Assembly (NCBI GenBank): GCA_017607445.1
Contig: JAEVHH010000001.1
Span: 4,030,001 to 4,094,000 of the forward strand
Origin: Histoplasma ohiense
Lineage: Eukaryota; Ascomycota; Eurotiomycetes; Onygenales; Ajellomycetaceae
Length of the DNA: 64,000 nt
Reading direction: 5' to 3'
The notes below the pieces were generated by a model. The model saw only the letters and a list, made by a program, of their open reading frames with translations, did no database searches and was not told where the DNA came from. The first letter of the stretch is position 1, and the number at the start of each line of letters is the position of its first letter. Shown here in pieces: positions 53,723-64,000 of this stretch. The translations under genes were made by a program, and so were the position numbers.

Positions 53723-54829
53723 ATTCCTATGTTGTATTCTATGACGGGTTCATTTACAAAAAAACAATGTCGGACCTTTTTGTCCTAGGTTACAAAGTAC
53801 TGTACAATACCTGATGAGATATGTCACTAGCTCAAACCGACATTGTAAGCTACACGTTGTCCTAAAGATGTGTTTGCGGGGGTAGACTCTGCAGATAAAA
53901 TCGAAGACTCGATGGCCAAAAAACCAGGCACGATCATGATGTATGCACACAGAGTACGATTTCCAGGATTCCTTCAGAAAATTCAGCCATCGCTGCACCT
54001 GGTGGAGGAGGCGTATGCCTGTCAGCGTCTGGGCTCTCCCAAGCCCAACACTAGACTATGGCGGACAAAAAAGCAAGTTATTCCAAAAAGGAAGATATCT
54101 GCCCAAATAATATGTGGCATCAAGCAAACCATGGTTCTGGGCAGCTAACTGAATCCCGTGCCTTGTTAGTGGCTGGCCTGGTGCGCTCACCAAGGATCTG
54201 TTGTGACTAACTGCTCACCGCGCTCAGTAACTAACTCCGTAGCCGGCGGAGCTCCAACCAACAAGAGCCGCAGGAGGCTCGCACGACAACGGCTCGCTAC
54301 AGGAGCGGACAGAGGCCAACCACGCAGCTGCCACCCGTCGATTTCTGGAATGCTTCTAACCATCACTAGCTTTGCTATCTCAACCTTTGACCTTTCAGTT
54401 CGCCCGTGTTACCTCGTTGAGAGATTTCCTTGTCGTCGTTTTCGACTCCTGTTTCGCAAGGACGCCGACGATGAACCTGCTCATCTCCAAACATCTAGCC
54501 AACCATCGTCGAGCTAGTGGTAACCAACACTTTTCCTTTGTTACCAGAGTCGCCTCCTCACGACTTGCACTATCCCCCCCCCCCTTGTAGCCCGGGTCTA
54601 TCGTGTGGGCCGGGTTTGGGCTAACTATGTGAGCTTGATTACTGTACATTAACTTTGGTACTGACGCCCTTTTTCTTTTTTCCGTCCATACTTCATGCTA
54701 GGCTCGAGGTTTCTGATCTAGATAACCTTCCGTTCCCCCCAAACCCCGCCTCCTCGATGTCATGCCAAAAAAGCTTTTGTCCAACAGACTCAAGCCTATC
54801 GCAAGGTGCTGTTCCACTTGTGATCCGTC
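53723..54829. other. Intergenic and 5' region of FMP27
   Basis: Contains a CCCCCCCCCC run near 54577-54586 and pyrimidine-rich DNA before the FMP27 start. Small upstream frames are present, but none is supported as a gene. Confidence 0.5.
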
Positions 54830-57800
54830 ATGACGATCTGGAGTCCGACCACCGTCTTCGTAGCTCTGCTCCTTCTCTACCTCCTTTCCTTCATCCTCTT
54901 CGCCATCATCCGAATAGCGACCGGCATCTCCATACAACGCATTGGCTACTTCTCTCTTCGCCGCATTGCCTACTCGCCGAGGGAAGGGGTTGAAATAAGC
55001 ATCCGCGTGCTGGGTTTATCCTTCCATCGACCGTCGTTTGCGCAGCCGACATGGGTCAGTTTGAAGTTGAAGGAACTGGCTGTGATTATCGATGCCCAAG
55101 CTCTTAATAGTGGCAGCCATGATGGAACACAGACCTCTCAGAGCGAGGACTCAGATACTTCGGAGAAGGATGATGTATTCGATGAAGGTTTTCAATCCCG
55201 ATCTGGGCCTGGCCACAAGACGCGGAGCAAGTCGTGGAAGCGATTGACTAGAGTTAAGGAATGGATCAAGCGTCTACATAGCCGGATACAATGGCTGGCT
55301 ATAGTGGATGTTGTGGCTTCAGATGCAACTCTCAAGGTCGTGGATGCCGGAGAGATCCATGTCGGAGGGCTCACAATGGCTGTTGACACAAGAAAGAAAA
55401 TGATGGCAAGGGGGAAGCTATTTCGGCATAAGAAGGACCCGCACGGGGACCAGCGACCTGCGGAATGGATTTTTAATGTCCGGAATATTTTACTTGCTGC
55501 TAATGGATGCGAGCCTGTGGAAATTGTGGATAATATTGGCCTGAATATTCACGGCCTTCTCCATAAGGATTTGGAAGGTCTAAGGGATGTCTCCATTGCC
55601 ATTAAAGCGGGGAGATTACATGTTCCGTACGACGACCTGATGAAACTGGCGACGAGTGTGAAGAAATCTTTCCCTGTTGCAAAGAATGCTGCTGGTGAGC
55701 CAACAGATAACGGGATATCCTTTGCGGATATCGTTGAGGAGCTCGATAAACCAGGTAGCCGTGAAGGATCGATCGTGCAGACCGTTGCTGATTCGAGGGA
55801 ATTCATCAGTTCATTATTGCGTGGAATACAAGAAATACAGGTGGCATTGAGCTTTTTCCGCCTATCTCAGGTTGTCCAGAGCATACATCGCAGTAGGCCG
55901 CTCTATCTCAACATCGTCACTCACGAAATTGGGATTGACTTTCACCGGATGGATCCCAACCGCCCGGCCCATCGCATGTACTTTCAGCGAGATGACATAG
56001 CCCACCAAGCTCTGCTTGCCGCTATTTCATTGTCTGTTTCGCTCGACGACAATATGGGAGAAACAGATAAGATCCTCTATATCCCTATGGCTACAACTAC
56101 CATTAAGACCACTTCGCTCTCCAAGGCTGTGTCGTACTCCGAGAACAGGGGCGTTGCTGAACGGAACACCAATGTTCTCTTCGCCAATCTTGTCGTGACA
56201 TCACCTTCCATTGATCTTGAACCAAAACACTTGTCCCAAATACTATATATTCTGCAAAAGAGGAAACCGCGTTCCCGACGGAAGGTTCGAAATAATCACA
56301 TCCTCATTTCCCGTCTTTTACCCAAAGCGAGTATCAAATTATCAGTTCATGAACCTGTGCTTCGATTTGTTCTTCCTCTTCCCGAGACCGGGCAGGATCA
56401 TAGTTACAATTTGCTCATTTCCTCCATATCTTCCATCTCCTTAGATATCGAATCGTCACATTCTGCGGAAGAAGGAGTCCACTACTCTTTGTCTTCGATA
56501 TACCGAGTGGCCGCGCACCAACTTTATTACCAAACCTTTTCTGGATCAAAATATCGTCTATTAAATACTGAATCGATGGAGGTGAAGATCCACCTCAACG
56601 CAACACCGGAAGTTTGTGTCGTCGCATCCGGGAGTTTAAACACATTTTCCATCCATCTGATTAGCGGGCAAGTTTCTCGTGGTGTACATCAGGTGGTTGA
56701 CCAGTTCCATTCACATATCCAACTGACAAAGTTGCCCTCGTCTCTCGATGCCAACCCACCAAGTCTTCTTAGGCGCCTGCCTCCATGGCTTCTGCAATTC
56801 CAGTTTGAGGCTTCAGGGTTTAGTGTTGAAGTGGCTGGAATTGATAATAGCATCGGGACGACTGCGCGTGGTACCGTTCTACAGTTGCAAGGGTGGACGG
56901 CCGATTACCAATCCCAAAAGTCAGAGCCGCATAGAAGATCAGTAAAACGTCGAACCCCGAGCCATTCTACAACTTCAGATGAACATGCGTTCCGACTCAC
57001 CTCTTCTTCTTTTCGAAAGTCTCACCATTGCCAAGCCGATGGAAGACGTTTGGCATTCCATGTTCGTGGTCTTGAAGGATTCGTAATGGAATCCGCAGAT
57101 TTCATGGAGCCGGAATCATTTCTATCTATTCCCCGCTTTGAAATTGCGTTAAGCACGTCGAGCGACCTACAAGGGCCAATTTTTCATATCAACTCTACAG
57201 TCAAAGCGATATACCTTGACTGTTCCCTTTATCGATACTACGCTGTTGGAATAGCCGTTTGTGTATTACGGGATGCCTTTCTACGTCCAAAGACATCCAA
57301 AGCGCCAGCCTCGGGTAACCTACCTGGTGCGGCGAAAGTCGTTGAGCCCATCGACATTCCCGTTAGACCTAAATCGGCTGAGCTTATTACCATTGATGTA
57401 AAAGCATCTCTGATCCAGATTAAATTTACCATGCCAGCAGATCCTCCTATGATGCTTCAAATTTATGGATTTGCTGCTGGGCGTCATCGATGGTCTGCTC
57501 CCTTTATGCGATCACAACTTGTTCGTCTCCATGCTGAAGCCCCGAAGATAAAAAGCACATGGGCTCGAATTGTGAGTGTCAGTAACATTCGAGTGGGTTT
57601 GCGGGAAACTCGACGGAAGCCAGATGGAACCATCATCGAAGAGAAGTCTGTCGATGTTTCCACCGAGTTCATCCGGGTCGCTGTACCACATCAGATGATA
57701 ATGTATCGGATATTCGATAATTTTATCAATACTGCAAAATCTGTTCAACAGCTGAACCATCGCTTCAAAACAAGGACGAACGAGTATGTCCTGGGAAAAC

Positions 57801-60800
57801 ACCCTGAGGGACCGAAACGCGTGCCAAGGATATCGCTTCGCAGCAGAGCTATACTTTTTGAGTTGGAAGATGATGCTTTCGAATGGAAATTAGGGTGTAT
57901 TTACCGCCTGGGGCTTTTGGAACAGAAACAACGCCTGGCTCGAGAGGAAGCATTTCATATGAAAGTCAAAAGACTAGAGGATCTCCAGCAGCGTCAGGCA
58001 TCTTCACGATACCGAACGCAGTCGAGTCATGTCATTCCGGAGTCTCGTTCCACTGCTCGCTCAAAAGGGAGAGATGAGAAAGTGAGGAGTAAAAGCGCCG
58101 ATGGGCGGCCACCCCGCGGCAATTCCGAACCGAGGGGAAGGAGACCGACTCGGACCGTGAGATATGACCCCGAAGGCGTCCCGTCAATATCGGACTCGTT
58201 CAAAGTTTCCACTCAAGAAGCCCTGTTTAAATTACAGGAACATAATTCCCGGAGTTGGAAAATTCGAATTGATACTTCCATGCGATTCCAAAACACTGCG
58301 ATCAAAGAAATTAGAAACATGTTTTCGGGTGCAGATGAACCTCTTGAAGACATGAAAGACGACGAAAATATCCTCAATGTCCCCGACAGGCCTGGGCTCT
58401 TATCTGCCCTGATTAGTGACGTACATCTCGTTATTGATAAACCTTCTTTCCCTACGAATGAATATCCACATTTCCTGCATAGGATAGGAAAAGGCATGCC
58501 CTTGGACATGAAGTATTCTCTATTGATCCCCATGAACATTCAATTGGAAATGGGTGAAGCACGAGCAACTCTTCGAGACTACCCTCTTGACCTGCTGCAC
58601 ATCCCTGCCCTCCGCCATGGTCAATCACCCCGCCTCCCAAGTTGGTCGCTGCGGACCGATGTCGTGATTGCCGAAGAATTCCGTGACTATGAGTCCTCAC
58701 GCCATGTGATGGTTACCATTGTGCCGCCAAACACAGGATCCGATGGCATCACTCACCCTGGCTTTTCCATCGATGTTCGACGAACGGTTTCACCCATCAA
58801 AACCTACTCAGATCCGATCTTTGAAATTAATACTAATTTACCAACTAGCATATCTTGGGGGATGTCATATCAGCCTGTCATGCAGGATCTGATGAAAATC
58901 ATCGAGGGCTTCTCAAAGCCGGAGATTGACCCCTCTGAGCGTGTTGGATTCTGGGATAAGATACGCCTAAGTTTCCATTCTAGAATAAATGTTGTTTGGA
59001 AAGGGGATGGTGATGTTCATTTACGACTGAAAGGTATGTTTACTGTTCGCTAGGCATTTTTCACTTCTCTTAGTTGTTTACTGATATCGTGATGCAGGTT
59101 CTCGCGACCCTTATGTAGTCACCGGTTTTGGTGCTGGCTTTGTAATGTGCTGGCGCAAAGATGTGCAATTGGAAATATACACGAGAGATGACCCCAGAGA
59201 GCTTATGGCCGTTACAAGTGGGGAATATGTTCTCGCGATTCCGGACTACAGTCACCACGCTCGCCATTCATACGAGGCAACACTTGATTCTCGCGGCACT
59301 CCGCTCAGGTCATCCAAGGATATCTCTCTTTTCAAGAAGGTTATCATGAAACTCTCTGGAAATGTTCGGTGGCTATCCGGGCTTGTTTTTGAACGGAATA
59401 TTAACTCGTCGGAACGGTCGTTTGAGTTCAAGCCGCATTATGAGGTTGTTCTGAAGAATCCACGATACATTCCTCTTGACGACCTCATGGACTACGATGC
59501 TTTCCGTGGATTCAGAAGCAACCACATTCATTTGTCACTTGCCATCGTGGCACCAGTAACTCGGGTTTGGTCTGTATCAAACCGTGAACCATCAACTAGC
59601 TACAATACGGTTCACTTGACGCCAAGGTTCTTCACACATTTTTTTAGCTGGTGGTCTTTGTTTTCTGGAGTTATGTCGTTACCTGTTCGGCAGGGTCCAC
59701 TTTGGCCCGGTGTGACCAAAACAAGCAAGAAGTTTGGCCGCCATTTGGCTACTGTTAAGTATAATTTGTTCCTCTCCCCACTATTTGTGGCGCATATTTA
59801 CAAGCATAAAGACGCCGAGGACTATGGCGAGGAGATGGTGTCTGCCACTGGAATTAAAGTTCGCCTCGACAGCCTTATGCTGGATCTTCATCAACGGAGG
59901 GAGTTAGTTAATGTGATGGTTAAAGGACGTTCGAAACAAACGAAAGCAAGTGCCATGCGAATCAACCGGGCACAGTTGGATTTCATTTCTGCGGATTTCA
60001 GGGCGGTGTCAGTGGCTATTCCTGGAACGAATCTAGCAGACATCACCGCTGAGGATCACATCTTGTCTACTTTTCAGCAATCAACCCCTCCTGTTGACCT
60101 ATCTCGATTTACCATACCGGATCGAGACTTCAACTGGGTTGATATGGATGATTTCGTAGAACTCGACTGGATAATTCCATCAGAGCCTAACCCTCGTACC
60201 CGAATCCTCCCTCTTGCCTACTCTCCTCGATTCTCTTATTTCCGCCAAACAGACCACGAGGAGCTTGGTGTCGATGAAACCGGATACAGCCCTTTTGGAG
60301 ACGAGCCGTCGCACTATTGCGTAATGTCAGAGGACAATGATTCGCGGAGGGTACAAATGGAACTGATCAAGGAACGCATTGCTAGCCTTGACGCGCAGAT
60401 TATTGCTCATAACCGGATGATTGGAGAACAAGAATTGCGAGTTGTTCGGGATAACCACGCTGCTGATGGCCTCAAGAGCCAGTATGAGCTTTTCGTTAAA
60501 CAAGGTGAATCACTGCAGAGGCGGGTAAGGTTCTTAGATGACAGGTTACAGCGTCTTCAGAAACAACTCTCAGGTGATGCGGTGTTGAATGGTCAGGGAG
60601 CCGAACATAGCCGCACAACTCTGGCCGCAGACACGCTAAACTGGGCGTCATCTGAACACGGTAGCGACGATGCGGAGATCGACGGCCTCTATGCTTCACC
60701 GAATGATGAGTTCGTTAGTGATTTCGACAATCGCTTCACTATCCACAATATTCAATTGAAGTGGAACAACTCTCTCCGAAATATCATTCTTCGCTACATT

Positions 60801-63800
60801 CACCAGGTCAGCCAGAGACGAGGATTTGTCTATTACATGTCTCAACGAGCGGTGAGGTTTATCCTAGATATTGTAGAGGAACAAGGAAAATCAAAGATGC
60901 GGTCACGGGAGGCAGGCAAACCGCCTCCATCTACATCTACATCACCACCGGAATCTGAGGAACAGCCTGAAGACGATGAAATTTCTATTGAAGATCGCAT
61001 CGAACAACTTCTTAACGATGCAAAACGTTTTGTTAACGCTGATGACTCGACGCCGAATGAAACGAAACATCGTTCTTCGACAAGTGCATGTGGCAAGAAA
61101 ATTGCTGCAGACTTCACGCCACAAAACAGCTACCATCTTCGCCTTATTGCGCCACAGATCCAGCTACAGAGTGAAAAGAATAAGAAGGCTGTTGCTCTCG
61201 TTACGGCCAAGGGCATGCAGCTAAAGGTTGTATCGATCATGGATAAACATTGTGTATCAGATGATGTTTCCGGCCTGGTACAACGTCGGTTCACTCTAGA
61301 TATGGACAGTGCTCAGTTCTTCGTGACCACCCATAAATGTTTGTTCAAGCATCTTCATCTATATTCTGGTAATCGGTACGGAAACGCACCAGGGTCCTCA
61401 TGGCCGCCGTGGTTATCTCTGGAGTGCATGTTTGACTTCGACCTAGACCCATCCGGCTTTTCAAGAATTATTCAGAAAACCTCCGCAAGCCTCCGGTATG
61501 ACAAGTACAATACCCTGAGATTGAAATATAATGAGGAGATTGCGAGTGGCGAGGATGACGATAGCAATCTTCGAATTCCCACTTGCAGCGAGGAACGGAT
61601 GGATCAAATCTTGGTTGAGTTTTCTCATGTTCGGGCGATATGTGATTCGGATGAGTATTATTCCATGTACATCATTGTCCTCGATCTGCTACTATTCAGC
61701 GAGCCGCTTGAGAAAGTAAGAAGCGAGAAGCTCGAAAAAATAATGCTCGCCTCAGATTTCAGCGATTTAAGAGGTGCTCCCCAGATTGTGAGCCGGCTGC
61801 AGCAAAGGATACGGCAACTTGAGGAAATCAAAAGTATGTTCCAAATACAAGCCAAATATCTTGATTCTCAGGGATGGCAGGATCGCATTGCACTGGAACG
61901 GGATTTAGCGCTCTGCGAGGATGAATTGTTTTTCATCATGAAAGCCATCACCACTTCACAGCGCAAAAACGATGAACGACCTTTGTCCCAGTCGAGTGGG
62001 GTCTTGCACTGGGCCTTATCAGCGTCCGAGCTCGTGTGGCATCTAATGATGAGCCCCCAAGAGCCTCTTGTGGAGTTCCAATTGCGGAACGCGTCGTATA
62101 CGCGCACTGACAACATCGATGGATCGAATCGCAATACAATAGAGATTCAGAGGATCTACGGTCTTAATCTTCTGCCCAGTGCAATCTACCCACAAATGAT
62201 TGTTCCTTACCTGGATGAGCACAGAAAAACGCCGAAAAATGAGGACGACAATTTACTGAGGGTCGATTGGTTCATGCTCGAAGCCGTTGCTGGAATACCT
62301 GTGTTGAACCACTTCGAAGTGGCTTTGTTCCCTTTAAAAGTCCAGCTAGAGAGGGAGCTTGGAAAGAAGCTGTTCGAATACATTTTCCCCGGTATTGGTT
62401 CCAATGCGTTTGAGAATGGGGCTTTCTCTCCTTTTATGATAAAGCACATGCGACCGCAAGAGGATGGATCGGATAGTGGGGAAGAAGATGCCGAACCCGC
62501 TACTCCTGCCAGCAGCAATGGAAGCAGTTCTGCAGATGATTCTCAATCGTTTGTTTTAGGCCCCGGCGCTATGGAGAACCGTTTGAAACCTACCCTTATG
62601 CTCTCAGATCATCGACGATCGGTTTCGCCGTCGCAACGAACCAGAAGCCTCGCAATGACGCCCCTCCACGACGAAAATCCTCGCAAGCAGCGAACTGCAA
62701 GCGAGAGGCCACGGTCAACCTCTCGCCATACGACAAGTCGTATCCCTAGGAAGGCATCTGCTGATAATCTCCGCCCAGTGAGTAGGCATCTTAATGACAA
62801 ATCATCAGGGAGTCAACACAGTATAAACGGGACGGAAGAGAGATCCAAGAAATTCGGATTGGCGAGGTCCTCAACCAGATCTTCCAACACAAAGAACGAT
62901 AAGGCCTCCGATGACCTATCCCAGATGCTCTCCCGCGCTTCTAACTTCATGACTTTGGCTCATGTTAAAATCAACGATGTCGTTCTTTGTCTGAGTTATA
63001 AGGGAAAGGGGGAACGAAATATAGAGGATGTGCATAACTTCGTCTTTAGGCTTCCGGTGCTTGAATATCGTAATAAGACTTGGTCCAATCTAGACCTTGC
63101 TTTACGGCTTAAAAAGGACGTTATTAAAGCGCTCATCTCTCACACTCCCGCAATCCTCAGCAACAAACTATCCCATCACCGCCCGACAAAGCAGCAACAA
63201 ATACGCTTACGTGAACTTGCCTCCTCGTCCCAGGTTCTCAGCGTATCCGATGGTTTCCTAAATCCATTTACCGCTCCCTCGTCAGATGGAGCAGGCAGTA
63301 TCATCAGTCACAGCTCCACAAGCGAAAGATCAGAATCTCCTCCTTGTCGTTCATTTGCCTCAACTTCCTCGCCCTTTGGCCGCTCCAATTCAGTGGCAAC
63401 TAACCTGGCCCGATCTGGAACGATGCCCAACCTTGCATCTGACTCCCGGTCGGCCAGGAGTGAAAATATTGACCCCCGGAATGACGTATGCACCTCCCTC
63501 AGTCCCTTGGATTATTCACATTGCTAATCAAGTTACTGAGATTGATGCACAGGCTTGCCACCTATCCCGCGAATCAGTTTTGAGGCCTCTTACAAGCGAT
63601 AATGGTTCACTACACCAACCAAATGGGAATGTGGATGATGGTGATGTTTTAGCCGAAAGGTGATTTCCACTCCTCTGTGCGAGTTTGCGTATCCGAGTTT
63701 TAGCATGTTTCCACTTTTTGGCCGATGTTTCATAGCATATTGGAAAATGCTCAAAGAAACTGACCTGTTGCGTCTTGTGTCTTTTCTTGCCTAGACGACG

Positions 63801-63864
63801 GAAAAGCTCTTTGGCACATATTGGCCGGAAGTTGGTGGGTTCTCGAGAACCCCGCCGCCCTTGA
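54830..63864 (+). CDS. FMP27: Fmp27/Hobbit bridge-like lipid-transfer protein
   Basis: Model join(54830..59033, 59098..63485, 63553..63659, 63795..63864), about 2922 aa. An N-terminal membrane anchor (TTVFVALLLLYLLSFILFAI) is followed by RIGYFSLRRIAYSPREGVEI and the long beta-rich groove typical of repeating-beta-groove lipid-transfer proteins (Fmp27/Hob, animal Hobbit/BLTP2, plant SABRE). Family signatures are GFWDKIRLSFHSR at about residue 1373 and SWPPWLSLECMFDFDLDPSGF at about 2168, with FEFKPHYEVVLKNPRYIPL between them. A coiled-coil segment lies near 1810-1870, and a Ser/Arg-rich disordered tail ends the protein. Known members sit at ER contact sites and move bulk phospholipid. The last two introns (67 and 135 bp) are inferred; without the final one the protein stops at 63663. 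With it, the end reads RRKSSLAHIGRKLVGSREPRRP. Confidence 0.92.
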
Positions 63865-64000
63865 AAACAAAATCGGTCGCTCAAATCGTCATTGAGATCA
63901 ATAATTCTGCTCCACAGCGTCACCATATTTTCTTAACAAAGCACTCAGTTCGGTGCAATCTGCAGCTGACATGCGTTTTCATCAATCTCCCCAACGCGCA
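63865..64000. other. FMP27 3' flank to window end
   Basis: Short non-coding remainder; no gene seen. Confidence 0.5.

Noticed and set aside
63528..63926. 132-aa minus-strand ORF at the window end
   Set aside because: Overlaps the inferred last exons of FMP27 in antisense and lacks any recognisable domain.

Overview
This is nuclear DNA of a filamentous ascomycete. Genes carry short spliceosomal introns (about 56-170 bp, GT...AG, with CTAAC/CTGAC-like branch sites). The recognisable proteins are fungal: PalI/Rim9, the syntaxin Sed5, eIF4B/Tif3, an Fmp27/Hobbit bridge-like lipid-transfer protein and RTA1-family membrane proteins. The protein forms and the mix of gene-dense DNA with AT-rich transposon graveyards suggest Eurotiomycetes, probably Onygenales. 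That placement is inference; no rDNA or marker gene is present.

Layout. 0-16.7 kb: an RTA1-like gene (+); a DUF3433 membrane protein, a large single-pass Ser/Thr-rich protein, a decayed protein kinase, a P-loop ATPase and palI (all -). 18.5-24.0 kb: a complete Ty1/copia retrotransposon (-), with LTRs that read as identical, a 5-bp target duplication and an unbroken 1550-aa Gag-Pol frame. It sits 30 bp past the stop codon of a second RTA1-like gene (24.1-25.3 kb). 28.1-37.0 kb: SED5 (-) and, divergent from it, a very large low-complexity protein (+). 38.9 kb: a 77-aa membrane/coiled-coil protein. 40.0-45.7 kb: an AT-rich graveyard holding a broken HNH-domain gene, a Tc1/mariner relic, and a piggyBac-type relic split by a tRNA-derived SINE-like element with 15-bp target duplications. 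45.8-63.9 kb: a secreted DUF985 cupin, eIF4B, a Tim17/22/23-like protein assembled from four small exons, and FMP27 (about 2920 aa).

The host genes are mostly housekeeping: secretion (Sed5), translation initiation (eIF4B), lipid transport at membrane contacts (Fmp27), ambient-pH sensing (PalI) and membrane stress (RTA1). They form no pathway cluster. The least expected content is the nested SINE/piggyBac structure and the apparently young copia element. Exon coordinates were derived by hand from splice consensus, reading phase and family similarity, and total lengths were checked for divisibility by three.
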